Positions 18,009-27,239 of a stretch of 64,000 bases of DNA are shown here, in pieces. The position numbers and the translations under genes are program-made. The DNA comes from Tanticharoenia sakaeratensis NBRC 103193 (GTDB lineage Bacteria > Pseudomonadota > Alphaproteobacteria > Acetobacterales > Acetobacteraceae): the NCBI RefSeq assembly GCF_000963885.1, contig NZ_BALE01000031.1:45708-109707 (forward strand). The letters are read 5' to 3'. Position 1 is the stretch's first letter, and each line of letters starts with the position of its first letter. The notes beneath the pieces are model-generated. The model did no database searches and was not told the DNA's origin. It saw only the letters and a program-made list of their open reading frames with translations.

Positions 18009-18860
18009 TCAGACGCCGAAGATATCGGCCAGTGTCTTGTGCATGACCTTTTCGTCGAGTGTCCGGCCGAACAGGATCTGCGCACCGACGATCCCCTGAT
18101 TGACCAGCATTCCGAGGCCGTCGAGCGTGGTGCATCCGCGCTCACGGGCCATCCTCAGCAGGCGCGTCTGCGGCGGATTGGGAATGACATCCGCCACGAC
18201 GAGCCCGTCGTGCAACGAAGCGGGATCGATCGCGGGCATGGCCTCCGCATCGCCCAACCCGACCGAGGTCGCGTTGATCGCAATGTCAGCGCCTTCCGGC
18301 ACGGCAGCGTCCCCTTCCCAGCGGATCGCGGACGCGCTGGCATCGCTGTTCTCGGTGACCAGACGGGCGATGGCGTTCGCCTTGCCGTGGTTGCGATTGA
18401 CGATCGTGACGTGCTCGGCCCCGGCCAGCGCCAGTTCAACCGCGATCGCCCGGGCCGCGCCGCCCGCGCCGAACAGGACGGCGCGCTTGCCCTTCGGATC
18501 GGTCACCGTGCGCAGCGAGGCGAGGAAGCCCTTGCCGTCGGTGTTGTTGCCGATGAAACGGCCATCCTTGATCTGCACGCAGTTCACGGCCCCGATGATC
18601 GCGGCCGAATCCGCCAGTTCGTCGAGCAGTTCGATCACGGCGACCTTGTGCGGCAGCGAGCAGTTGAACCCGATCCAGCCCATGGCCCGGGCCCCGCGCA
18701 CTGCGTCCGCCAGCCCGTCCGGCTTGACGTCGCAGTTGATGAAGCGCGCATTCATCCCGGCCTCCTGATAGGCCGCTTCCATCATCGCGACAGTCGGATT
18801 GCCGCCGGACGGGGTCGAAAACGAGCCTGTGAGGATGGCGTTGAAGTTACGCTTGGTCAT
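18009..18860 (-). CDS. Shikimate/quinate dehydrogenase-like protein
   Basis: A 283-residue NAD(P)-dependent oxidoreductase of the AroE superfamily. The catalytic Lys72 (NCSLPHK), the substrate-binding Asp108 (NNTDGKGF), the AVN segment and the Rossmann motif FGAGGAARA at 130-138 are all present, as is the C-terminal GLGMLVNQG motif with the conserved Gln. The N-terminal Ser-x-Ser motif that binds the shikimate carboxylate is altered: the segment reads GSFSTPSGGNPT, with an insertion and different spacing. That suggests a related substrate (quinate or an aminoshikimate-like acid), not the housekeeping step. It stands alone on the minus strand. Confidence 0.85.
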   Translation of the reverse strand: MTKRNFNAILTGSFSTPSGGNPTVAMMEAAYQEAGMNARFINCDVKPDGLADAVRGARAMGWIGFNCSLPHKVAVIELLDELADSAAIIGAVNCVQIKDGRFIGNNTDGKGFLASLRTVTDPKGKRAVLFGAGGAARAIAVELALAGAEHVTIVNRNHGKANAIARLVTENSDASASAIRWEGDAAVPEGADIAINATSVGLGDAEAMPAIDPASLHDGLVVADVIPNPPQTRLLRMARERGCTTLDGLGMLVNQGIVGAQILFGRTLDEKVMHKTLADIFGV

Positions 18861-18957
18861 GGGTCGTCATTCTCCGCTGCAAAAATCGCGGCCGATCATG
18901 CCGCACTTTGCAACATTCGTGATGACCCGGCGCGAACACAATCGCGCCAGCATGCCT

Positions 18958-19185
18958 TTACATGGCGAGCAGATTGAACTTCGCGATCAGCATCCACATG
19001 GCCACGATCAGCAGCGCGCCCACCAGGCACAACGGCAGTACCAGCCCGGTGACGAAGCTCCGGATCAGCCCGCGCACCTCGGATCGATCGGGGTCGCCGA
19101 TGCCGTTGAACCGTTCGATCGCATCCGCATCCTCGTCGGCGGGATCGACCGCATCACGTTCTTCGAGCCATTGCCTGTCAGTCAT
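18958..19185 (-). CDS. Small membrane protein, unknown
   Basis: 75 residues: an acidic cytoplasmic N-terminus (DAVDPADEDADAIERF) followed by one hydrophobic helix (GLVLPLCLVGALLIVAMWML) near the C-terminus. A TAGGG sequence lies about six bases before the ATG. No family is recognised. It sits 97 bases upstream of the shikimate-dehydrogenase-like gene on the same strand and might share its transcript. Confidence 0.6.
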   Translation of the reverse strand: MTDRQWLEERDAVDPADEDADAIERFNGIGDPDRSEVRGLIRSFVTGLVLPLCLVGALLIVAMWMLIAKFNLLAM

Positions 19186-19491
19186 GGTGAAACCCTAGAC
19201 CAGAAAAAACCTGATGGAAATCGCCTTGGGAACCCAGGCGCGAGGCAGAACCTGCGACGACAGAACAGCAGTCTTCCTGCTTTCGGCGCAATAGCCGGCA
19301 CAGACACGCTGTCATCCCGAACCTCGTGGCAGACAGATCATGTCACGGACGCACTTCGATCACGGGTCGTCGCACCCGGGTGTTGCGGTGTAAACCGCCC
19401 GGACCAGTGGGCCGCGGCGCCAACCGCCCCGTTGATCACCTGTTGTTCAATGTCCTGCCGCCTTGCCCCCCCCTCCAGAGCGAACCGTCCG
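19186..19491. other. Intergenic, upstream of ABC importer
   Basis: Divergent spacer between the small membrane protein and the ABC importer operon. Open frames run in from the plus strand but show no coding signature before the Tat signal of the binding protein. No clear operator or promoter was identified. Confidence 0.4.
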
Positions 19492-20502
19492 ATGATCCCA
19501 TCTTTCCGAAAGTCTCCGGTGCCGATGCCTGCGCCAGCGCGCCGCCTGACACGACGGACCCTACTCGGCACCGCCGCGGCAGGCATGGCCATCCGCACGC
19601 CGCGCGCACGGGCCGCCACATCGCCGCTGCGCCTGCAGGGGATCTGGACCAACGATCCGGAATCGATCGGCTACTTCATCGGGATCGACGAGGGCGACTA
19701 CGCGCGCGTAGGGGTCGACCTTGCGTATCTGCCGGGCGGTCCGGAGCTCATTCCGGAAGGATCGCTGCTCGGCGGCCGATCCGACATCGCCATGCTGTCG
19801 ATGATCAATGCCGCCCAGGCCGTCTATCGCAAGGGTGCCGATTTCCGGATCGTGGGCGCGCAGTACCAGAAGAACCCCGATGCGGTCATCTCGCTGGCCC
19901 AGTCCCGCATCAACGGGCCCGCCGATCTGAAAGGTCGGACCGTCGCCTGTCCGCCGCTCAGCCTGCTGACGTTCCGCGCCCTGCTCAGGCACGCCGGCAT
20001 TGCCGCCGACGCGGTGCGGATCGTCCCCTACACGTTCGATCCGACGCCGCTCATCAACGGCGAGATCGACGCGATCGTCGACTACATGACGTCGCTGCCG
20101 TGGGTCATTGAAAACACGGGCGGAAAGCCCGCGCATTATTTCATGATTTCGGATGCGGGCCTGCCGCTCTACTCGAACGTGCTCGTGACGACCGGCGACA
20201 CGCTGGCCGCACGCCGCCATGAGATCGAAGCCCTTCTCTCCGTGTCGCGCACGACATGGACGCGCAACTTTCAGGACCCGACAGTCTACCCCAAGCGGTA
20301 CGCGCAGACATGGTTTCGCCGCAGCGGACTGTCGCTCGCGGCGCTCGTTGCGCAAAATCGCGCGCAGCAGCCACTCATGAGCGGACGCCACGGCTATTTT
20401 GCCCTCGCGCCCGAGGATGTCGCCCAGAATATCGCGACCCTGCGTCTTCTGGGGCTTCCAGCCACGTCGGCGCTGTTCGATCCCTCCCTGCTCGCCGGCT
20501 GA
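19492..20502 (+). CDS. ABC transporter substrate-binding protein (TauA/SsuA/NitT class)
   Basis: Export appears to be by the Tat route: the N-terminus has ARRLTRRTLLGTAAAG, with the twin arginine followed by a hydrophobic stretch ending near residue 42 (RARAATS). The mature part resembles NMT1/SsuA-like proteins that bind sulfonates, nitrate, pyrimidine precursors or similar small molecules (GDYARVGVDLAYLPGG, LINGEIDAIVDYMTSLP). Frame continuity allows an earlier start, but ATG 19492 puts the signal at the N-terminus. The ATPase gene follows after three bases and the permease overlaps that. The ligand cannot be deduced. Confidence 0.85.
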   Translation: MIPSFRKSPVPMPAPARRLTRRTLLGTAAAGMAIRTPRARAATSPLRLQGIWTNDPESIGYFIGIDEGDYARVGVDLAYLPGGPELIPEGSLLGGRSDIAMLSMINAAQAVYRKGADFRIVGAQYQKNPDAVISLAQSRINGPADLKGRTVACPPLSLLTFRALLRHAGIAADAVRIVPYTFDPTPLINGEIDAIVDYMTSLPWVIENTGGKPAHYFMISDAGLPLYSNVLVTTGDTLAARRHEIEALLSVSRTTWTRNFQDPTVYPKRYAQTWFRRSGLSLAALVAQNRAQQPLMSGRHGYFALAPEDVAQNIATLRLLGLPATSALFDPSLLAG

Positions 20503-20505
20503 ACG

Positions 20506-21288
20506 ATGACGGCCGTGGTCCCGCCGGACATCGACATCACGGGCGTCGGCCGGTCCTATCGCGGACGGAGCCGGACGACCGACGCACTGCGCGACATCGA
20601 CCTCTCGGTCGCACGCCATGAATTCGTAGCGTTTCTGGGCCCGTCGGGATGTGGAAAATCGACGCTGCTGCGCCTGATGACCGGGCTCGATCAGCCCGAT
20701 GTCGGCACTATTCGATTGCGCGGCCAGTCACCTCGGACATTCCGGCGCACGGGCGCGCTGGGGATCGCATTTCAGGATCCGGCCCTCCTGCCCTGGCGCA
20801 GCGTGGCGCGCAATCTGGCCCTGCCGCTTCAGGTTCTCGGGCGCCGCGTGCGACCCGCCGACCAGGCCATTCGCACCCTGTTGAAACGTGTCGGCCTGGA
20901 CGGATACGAGGATGCGCTGCCGGGACAGCTTTCCGGCGGCATGCGCCAGCGGGCAGCCCTCGCCCGCGCCCTTGTCACCGACCCGTCCGTTCTCCTGCTG
21001 GATGAGCCTTTCGGCGCACTCGATCAGATCACGCGGCGGATGCTCAATATCGAACTGCAGCGGATCTGGTCATCGCAACGCATCACGACCGTCCTGATGA
21101 CGCACGGCATCGACGAAGCCGCCTTCCTGGCCGACAGGATCGTCGTCATGCATGCGCGCCCGGGCCGCATCGCCCGGATCGTCGATGTCCCCTTCCCGCG
21201 CCCGCGCGATCCGGCGCTTTTCGGACACCCCGATTTCACCGCGTTCTGTGAACATCTGATGCATGCGATGCAGGCACCCGGCCCGTGA
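20506..21288 (+). CDS. ABC transporter ATP-binding protein (TauB/SsuB/NitT class)
   Basis: A 260-residue nucleotide-binding subunit. Walker A is GPSGCGKST, the Q-loop is in AFQDPALLPW, the signature is LSGGMRQRAALARAL, Walker B is VLLLDEPFGALD and the H-loop is MTHGIDEAAFLADR. The QDPALLPW segment and overall length fit the nitrate/sulfonate/taurine importers. It powers uptake through the fused permease encoded immediately downstream, whose GTG start overlaps this stop codon. Confidence 0.93.
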   Translation: MTAVVPPDIDITGVGRSYRGRSRTTDALRDIDLSVARHEFVAFLGPSGCGKSTLLRLMTGLDQPDVGTIRLRGQSPRTFRRTGALGIAFQDPALLPWRSVARNLALPLQVLGRRVRPADQAIRTLLKRVGLDGYEDALPGQLSGGMRQRAALARALVTDPSVLLLDEPFGALDQITRRMLNIELQRIWSSQRITTVLMTHGIDEAAFLADRIVVMHARPGRIARIVDVPFPRPRDPALFGHPDFTAFCEHLMHAMQAPGP

Positions 21289-22832
21289 TCGCGCAGGGTC
21301 GCTCCCGACAGTTTCTTGCCCTGATTGCGATTTTCCTGCTTGTGGGCCTGTGTCAGATCATCGGGCAGTCGGGCCATTCGCTTGTTCCCGCGCCACTGGC
21401 CGTCCTGCGACAGCTCATCACCGACTGGCCACTCTACAGGATTCACGCAGCAGCAACCCTGCATCGGGCCCTTCCGGGATTTGCGATCGGCGCGTTCACG
21501 GGGTTTGCCGCCGCTGCCCTGTTCTGCCTGGCACCGCGTGCGGAGGACGTCGCGCGCGAGACGAACATCGTGATCCTGACGATGCCGGCCATCGTCCTGA
21601 GCCCGCTGCTGGCGCTTTGCTTCAGCGGCAATACGCCGCAGATCCTGCTGGCCGCCCTGCTATCCTATTTTCCTTGCATGGCCGCGACATTGCAGGGATT
21701 GCGGGGCATCGACCCGAGATGGGCTGACGTCATCGCTTCCTATGGCGGGAGCCCTCTGGCCGTCTTCGCGCATGTGCGGATGCGCGCCTGCCTGACGGTC
21801 GCCCTGTCGGGACTTGCGATGGCTTTTCCCGTGGCCATGACAGGTGCGGTCCTGGGCGAATTCGGCGCCGGCACGGATGACGGCATGGGGGCTTTTCTGC
21901 TGACGGCCCTCGGACAGGCCGACAGCGCGCGTTTGTGGGGTATCGGCCTTGTCCTGTCGTTCTTCTCCCTTGCCGGACATGCGGTTTTCGCTTCTTTCGG
22001 CAGGACGCTGGCCCACAGTGAGCGACCGGTCACGATGGCCATCGATGAAGAGGTGTTCGAACGCGCTCCCGGATGGACGCCCCGTATTGCGCGTCTCATA
22101 TCCATAGGCCTGCCGCTCATTCTCTGGATCGGGGGCCTTCACGCGCTTCGCCTCAACCCGATCGTGGCGCCCGGCCCGCTTCATATCGCCCGCGCGCTGT
22201 TTTTCGATCCGGATGCGGGCGACCGCCGGGCCGCGATCGCGCATGCGCTCGAGCAGACACTTCCGCTCGTGGGTTTGGGGCTTATCGGCGGGACCGGTGT
22301 CGCGTGCCTGCTCGCAGCCGTCGAAGCCATGACGCCTGTCGTGGCGCGCATCGTCTTTCCCGCGGCACTCCTGGCCCAGAACATGCCTGTCATCGCTCTC
22401 GTGCCGCTGATCATCGGGATTGCGGGACGAGGTCAGGCCAGTGCCGTCACGATCGCCGTTCTGGTCACATTCTTTCCAGCCTATGTCATGATCTCGCACG
22501 GATTGCGTCACGCGCCCCGGCCGGCCCTCGATCTGGTGGAAGCCTATGGCGGCTCGGCCGCCCGCGCATTCTGGCTCGTGCGCCTGCCTGGCGCGCGCGC
22601 ATCGGTGTTCACAGCGATGAAACTCGCCATGCCACAGGCCCTTCTGGGCGTCATGGTCGCGGAATGGCTGGTAACCGGGACAGGGCTCGGCAACCTGATG
22701 AACGAGGCCCGGGGTGAACTGGATGAAGACACCGTCTGGGCGTGTGCCGCACTCAGCATGGCGCTTTCGGCCGCGATCTATCACCTTCTGGATGGCGTCA
22801 GCGCGCGTTCAACGCCCGGCGGGACGCGCTAA
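21285..22832 (+). CDS. ABC transporter permease, two BPD domains fused
   Basis: At 515 residues this is twice the length of an SsuC/TauC-type permease. Each half carries the EAA loop that contacts the ATPase: ADVIASYGGSPLAVFAHVRM in the first, LDLVEAYGGSAARAFWLVRL in the second. Each half has about six hydrophobic helices, so one polypeptide probably supplies the whole membrane channel in place of a homodimer. The GTG start overlaps the ATPase stop codon (GTGA), so translation is coupled. The halves are clearly diverged, indicating an old duplication and fusion, not a recent one. Confidence 0.9.
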   Translation: MIAQGRSRQFLALIAIFLLVGLCQIIGQSGHSLVPAPLAVLRQLITDWPLYRIHAAATLHRALPGFAIGAFTGFAAAALFCLAPRAEDVARETNIVILTMPAIVLSPLLALCFSGNTPQILLAALLSYFPCMAATLQGLRGIDPRWADVIASYGGSPLAVFAHVRMRACLTVALSGLAMAFPVAMTGAVLGEFGAGTDDGMGAFLLTALGQADSARLWGIGLVLSFFSLAGHAVFASFGRTLAHSERPVTMAIDEEVFERAPGWTPRIARLISIGLPLILWIGGLHALRLNPIVAPGPLHIARALFFDPDAGDRRAAIAHALEQTLPLVGLGLIGGTGVACLLAAVEAMTPVVARIVFPAALLAQNMPVIALVPLIIGIAGRGQASAVTIAVLVTFFPAYVMISHGLRHAPRPALDLVEAYGGSAARAFWLVRLPGARASVFTAMKLAMPQALLGVMVAEWLVTGTGLGNLMNEARGELDEDTVWACAALSMALSAAIYHLLDGVSARSTPGGTR

Positions 22833-23123
22833 AAGCAGGCGGACGAGCCCACCTGTTCCACCAGGGATCACGGTCCGCTTCGATGATGGACCCGCAGCGC
22901 GACGATCGCGAAAACACATCGGCCTGCCATCGCAAAAAACTCGACATGGGGACCAGGACCACGCGCGGGCAAGTAAAACGGTCTCCAGACCGCGCCGCTT
23001 CCATGCCCGCCCTGCCTTGCTCAGGCAGAACCCGGCGCAATTCCGACGCCCCGACCGGAACACGCACGCCAGCACCCACTTCCGACAGTAAGCGGAGTTC
23101 GAAACAGAGACGAGCTGCTACGC

Positions 23124-23354
23124 TTATGCGTATCCCCGCTGCCATTCCGGGCCGAATTTCGATACGGCAACAATGAAGGCATCTCCGATCGACCTGTTTC
23201 CGCGCCTGCGTTTCGGGTTTCGCACTGGCCGCGTGGGTGCCGGATCATCAATGACGTCATTGGCAGCAGAATAAATGGGAAGAATCCTCTTTCTTTCCTG
23301 CAATAAAGAGTACAGCGAGAGATACGGATTATATGAAGAAATCCCTAGGGCCAT
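23124..23354 (-). CDS. Small protein of unknown function
   Basis: 76 residues, basic in the middle (NPKRRRGNRS) with a Tyr/Leu-rich N-terminus (SSYNPYLSLYSLL). It is accepted as a gene mainly because AGGAGG sits five bases before ATG 23354 and an AT-rich promoter-like stretch lies upstream. No family is recognised. It diverges from the DUF1488-like gene at 23456. Confidence 0.5.
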   Translation of the reverse strand: MALGISSYNPYLSLYSLLQERKRILPIYSAANDVIDDPAPTRPVRNPKRRRGNRSIGDAFIVAVSKFGPEWQRGYA

Positions 23355-23455
23355 TTCAGCCTCCTGTTGATTTATTTTATATAATGGAGTTAATATAAAT
23401 TTGTAAGTGAATATCTATAATAAATATTCCAGCCCTCAGCATGGAAGAATCCATT
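23355..23455. promoter_or_regulatory. AT-rich divergent promoter region
   Basis: A roughly 100-base AT-rich patch inside GC-rich DNA, containing TATAAT-like and TTATAT-like elements on both strands. It lies between two divergent small genes, each with a ribosome-binding site, so a bidirectional promoter is the natural reading. Exact -35 and -10 boxes cannot be assigned with confidence. Confidence 0.45.
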
Positions 23456-23782
23456 ATGACCGAATGCAATGAAGGCTCTATTGGGTTCGAAGTTCAGGAC
23501 GGCATTCGCCGCGTCCGGTGCTTTGTTTCACGTGAAGCGCTCGAAGGGGCGGCAGGCCTTGCTCTTCCCTCGACACCGTCCTCGCGGCAGCTTTCGTTCA
23601 ATCGCTTCCGGATGCTGATCAATTCGGCGGCCAAGGCTAAACTGGCCCGGAACCCGCTGAAAACCGGTGACCACCTGACGCTGGAATGTGAGGACCTACG
23701 GGTCATGCCGGCAGAAGCGGGCGTTCCCCTCTTCGGCACGCAGAAAACGCACTACACGCCTGCCACACCCCGACAGCTGTAA
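23456..23782 (+). CDS. DUF1488-like small protein
   Basis: About 108 residues. The pattern IGFEVQDGIRRVRCFVSREAL, then a helix with FNRFRMLINSAAKAK, follows the layout of DUF1488 proteins (a strand pair, a conserved Cys, a Phe-x-x-x-Arg helix). The function of that family is unknown to me. The ATG at 23456 has GGAAGA seven bases before it; an in-frame ATG at 23441 is an alternative. The gene lies 200 bases left of the mobile-island boundary. Confidence 0.6.
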   Translation: MTECNEGSIGFEVQDGIRRVRCFVSREALEGAAGLALPSTPSSRQLSFNRFRMLINSAAKAKLARNPLKTGDHLTLECEDLRVMPAEAGVPLFGTQKTHYTPATPRQL

Positions 23783-23983
23783 AACACGCCGGACAAACAG
23801 CCTATGTGAGATCGGGAACAGACGACCCAGGAATCTGCGCTAGCCGGACTGCAGATGCAGGATGGCCGTCGATTGGTAAGACCTGTACCCAAACAGGCTG
23901 CAGCGCAATGAATCCACGCCGGATGCTTCAGACAGCCGCCCGAAGCACGCGATCAAACCAACGATTTCACGGAATGTTCAGTG

Positions 23984-24009
23984 CACCATGGTGGAGCTGA
24001 GGGGAATCG
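23984..24009. repeat. Left attachment-site repeat (attL)
   Basis: A 26-base segment beginning CACCATGGTGGAGC is identical to 39584-39609, exactly 15,600 bases away, and matching stops one base outside on both sides. The right copy contains the last 21 bases of tRNA-Ala, so this copy is the displaced tRNA 3' end left by integrase-mediated insertion. Confidence 0.92.
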
Positions 24010-24137
24010 GTCGAACAGATTGATAAAGTCACGCCAACTATCTGTATTCGTTATATTTTTTAGAAATCCAAACAGTTGGTGGAGTTCAATGTGGACTTTG
24101 ACGGCACTCCCGTCAATCGAGTAGAAACCCGACTTGC

Positions 24138-27100
24138 TCAGCTCGTCGCGGTCTGACCTTTTGCTGCCCGCAAAGCCTCGTAAAGCCCGCCCTTTTGAAC
24201 CATCGCCAATGCGAACGCTTCCAGCAGCGTGCGATCAGCAAGCAGCCGTTGTCCTATTGCCCCATGCACGTCCATCGACGAGATCACAGCGTCATGCATC
24301 GCATCTTTGAGATCAGGTGAGTTGGCGAACTGGTCCTTTGTGTTGGCCGCAGCTTGGTCAACCAAGCGGCCATCCTTCACCATCTGGCTTGTCGTGCCGA
24401 CGGCGAAGGCGCCTGATTCGCCGTGAGTGAAATCTCCCTCGAAAAGATCGTTCATCGCCGCGATAATCGCGGCAAGTTGCGTCTTCTGCTTGTCCTGCGG
24501 TTTTCCTGATCCCGCATCGCTGATCGGCTCAAGCCCGCCAGCGCCGTCTGCCTTTAACGCGAGCTTCTGCTTGCCCAGATCCTTCATCCGATGGTGCGTC
24601 AACTGTAGCGCGGCTAGATCGACCGTCTCACGCTCCCGCTCAAATTTCAGCAGCGGCGTTAGCAGCTTCGCAAAAACATACAGCTTCTCGAAAGCCGTGT
24701 TGCCGTAATCCAGCATCTGACTGAAGAACTCATAGAGGCGGACATACGCGCCCAGATCACCCCGGAACTGCTCAAGCGAATCCATCGCCCCCTTGGCTAC
24801 CTCTCGCGCACGGCTACCTTCCGGCTCGGCCAGCCACTCTGCCCGCGCCTCACGATGACGCGTCACAATGCGCGAGCGAACCGGCTCAATCGCGGCGTCG
24901 AGACGGCCTTGCGTTCCACCCGAGGCCAAAGCCGCCTGGACCACCCGTTCAACCTCGCTCAGGTCATAGAGATCGGCGTCATCCAGCTTATACCGAAGAT
25001 CCACGACCAGTTGGGGATTGCTCACATCCAGAAGCGACGCCGTCTCGTAATACTCCTGAAACGCCGCCAAAATGTCTGCCGACTCGTTTACGAAATCCAC
25101 GACATAGGTGATGTCCTTACCAGGATAGCTCCGATTGAGTCGCGACAGCGTCTGAACCGCCTGGAGACCGCCAAGCCTCCGATCAACATACATCCCGCAC
25201 AACAGAGGCTGATCAAATCCTGTCTGAAACTTGTTCGCCACGATCAACAACCGATACGGATCTTCAGCAAAGACTTCCCGCAGGTCACGCCCCTTGAGGT
25301 CCGGGTTGATATTGACTTCCGTGAACGGTTCCGTGCCCACCTCCGGATCGTCGACTTCGCCAGAGAACGCAGCTAAAAGCCCGATCGAATAACCACGTGC
25401 CTTGACATACGCTTCCATCGCCAGCTTCCACCGCACGGCCTCCCGCCGGCTGGCGGTCACGACCATCGCCCGCGCACGGCCACTCAACAAAGGCTGCACG
25501 TTCTCCCGAAAATGCTCGATCGTAATCTGCACACGGGCCGCGATGTTCTCGGGATGCAGACGCACCCACTGCATCAACGCCTTCTTTGCTGCCGACGCAT
25601 CCACCTCACGCTCGTCAAGTTCTCGGCCGTCCTGACTTAACCGGAAAGCCTGCTTATACGAGAGGTAGTTCTTTAGAACGTCGAGGATGAACTCCTCGTC
25701 GATCGCCTGCCGCATCGTGTAAAGGTCGAACGGTATCGGCAGATTATCCGGCCCCGACGGCTCGTGTGGTTTCGGTAGACGACCAAATAACTCCAGCGTC
25801 TTGCTTTTCGGCGTTGCGGTGAATGCGATGTAGGAGATGTTGCTATCGCCTGCGGCCTTGGCGGCCATTTCCGCCGCCAGAACGTCCTCAGTCCCGATTT
25901 CGCCGCCATCGGCCAGCGCGGCAACCTCTTCCGCTGACAATGCGAGCTTCAGCTTGCTGGCCGCCGTGCCAGTCTGGGATGAATGTGCCTCATCGGCGAT
26001 TACGGCAAAATGCTTCTTCTCATCGGCGGCCAGCGCACGGATTGCCGCCAGCGCAAAAGGAAACGTCTGAATCGTGCAAATCACGATCTTCTTGCCGCCC
26101 TTCAGCGCGCTTGCCAGTTCCTCGCTTTTGCTACCGCTGTTACCAGAGATCGACGCTACAACACCCTTGATGCGCTCGAAGCTCTCGATCGTTTCAGCAA
26201 GCTGCCGGTCCAGCACGGTGCGGTCGGACACGACCAGCACCGAATCAAACACCTTGTGATGCTCTGCATCATGCAGATCCGACAGAAAATGCGCCGTCCA
26301 AGCGATCGAGTTCGTCTTACCCGACCCCGCCGAGTGCTGGATCAGATAGCGGTGCCCTACCCCTTCGTCTAGAATAGCTCGCACCAGCTTGCGGGTCGCG
26401 CTGAGCTGATGAAAGCGCGGGAAAATCCAGCCCGTAATCTGCTTTTTCGCATCCCGTCGGGCGATGATGTAACGGCCGAGGATATCCAGCCATGAATCCG
26501 GCTGCCAGATTTCCTCCCACAGGTAGGCCGTCGCGGCACCGTTCGGATTCGGCTCGTTCCCGGCACCGCCCTTGTTGCCCCGATTGAACGGCAGGAACAT
26601 GCTTTTCAAGCCGTCGAGCCTCGTGCACATCCGCACCTCGCTGTTGCTCACAGCGAAATGCACCACCGCCCCACCCGGCACGGACAGGAGCGGCTCCCCC
26701 TTGGGCACACGATCAACCTGATACTGCTCGATGGCGTCCTGAACGCTCTGCGTGAAATCAGACTTCAACTCCGCCGTCGCGACCGGAATGCCGTTCAGGA
26801 ACAGCACCAGATCAATCGCATTCCCGCCACTCTGCGCATAACGCACCTGCCGCAGCACCCGCAGGCGGTTCGCGGCGTATCGGGCCTGCAACACCTCGTT
26901 CATGCCGAGGGCCGGCCGGAACTGGCACAGCGGCAACGTCCGCTTTAACCCGATGATCTCAATTCCCTCGCGCAGAACCGTCACCACCCCACGCCGGTTC
27001 AATGCTTCTCGCACACGCAGCGCCAACACGTCCGCCGCCTTTGCGCCCTGCGCTCGTTCCAGCTGCGCCCAAGCATCAGGCTCCTGCACGCGCACCCATG

Positions 27101-27239
27101 CCAGCAGGTCGGCCGGAAACAGTGCCAGGGCCTTATCGTAACCAGCGTCATTCGCGCCAGCCTCGTAGATCCAGCCTGATGCAGCCAATTCCGCGCAGAT
27201 TTCAGACTCCAGATGATGCTCCTTATGCAGATCTCTCAT
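24138..27239 (-). CDS. hsdR: Type I restriction enzyme, motor/nuclease subunit R
   Basis: 1033 residues. The N-terminal nuclease has the PD-(D/E)xK arrangement around Asp143 (NAIDLVLFLNG) and GluLeuLys at 157-159. The superfamily-2 motor has Walker A at 302-310 (HSAGSGKTN), a DEAH-type Walker B (ADEAHSSQTG), motif III (AFTATPKSKT) and a late motif (LIVANKFQTGFDQP). With HsdM and HsdS it translocates DNA and cuts unmodified DNA at a distance. Its ATG overlaps the stop of the GIY-YIG gene (ATGA), placing it last in a four-gene operon, next to the left att site. Confidence 0.95.
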   Translation of the reverse strand: MRDLHKEHHLESEICAELAASGWIYEAGANDAGYDKALALFPADLLAWVRVQEPDAWAQLERAQGAKAADVLALRVREALNRRGVVTVLREGIEIIGLKRTLPLCQFRPALGMNEVLQARYAANRLRVLRQVRYAQSGGNAIDLVLFLNGIPVATAELKSDFTQSVQDAIEQYQVDRVPKGEPLLSVPGGAVVHFAVSNSEVRMCTRLDGLKSMFLPFNRGNKGGAGNEPNPNGAATAYLWEEIWQPDSWLDILGRYIIARRDAKKQITGWIFPRFHQLSATRKLVRAILDEGVGHRYLIQHSAGSGKTNSIAWTAHFLSDLHDAEHHKVFDSVLVVSDRTVLDRQLAETIESFERIKGVVASISGNSGSKSEELASALKGGKKIVICTIQTFPFALAAIRALAADEKKHFAVIADEAHSSQTGTAASKLKLALSAEEVAALADGGEIGTEDVLAAEMAAKAAGDSNISYIAFTATPKSKTLELFGRLPKPHEPSGPDNLPIPFDLYTMRQAIDEEFILDVLKNYLSYKQAFRLSQDGRELDEREVDASAAKKALMQWVRLHPENIAARVQITIEHFRENVQPLLSGRARAMVVTASRREAVRWKLAMEAYVKARGYSIGLLAAFSGEVDDPEVGTEPFTEVNINPDLKGRDLREVFAEDPYRLLIVANKFQTGFDQPLLCGMYVDRRLGGLQAVQTLSRLNRSYPGKDITYVVDFVNESADILAAFQEYYETASLLDVSNPQLVVDLRYKLDDADLYDLSEVERVVQAALASGGTQGRLDAAIEPVRSRIVTRHREARAEWLAEPEGSRAREVAKGAMDSLEQFRGDLGAYVRLYEFFSQMLDYGNTAFEKLYVFAKLLTPLLKFERERETVDLAALQLTHHRMKDLGKQKLALKADGAGGLEPISDAGSGKPQDKQKTQLAAIIAAMNDLFEGDFTHGESGAFAVGTTSQMVKDGRLVDQAAANTKDQFANSPDLKDAMHDAVISSMDVHGAIGQRLLADRTLLEAFALAMVQKGGLYEALRAAKGQTATS

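Noticed and set aside
18799..19491. N-terminal extension of the ABC binding protein frame
   Set aside because: It would place more than 230 unconserved residues before a Tat signal peptide.
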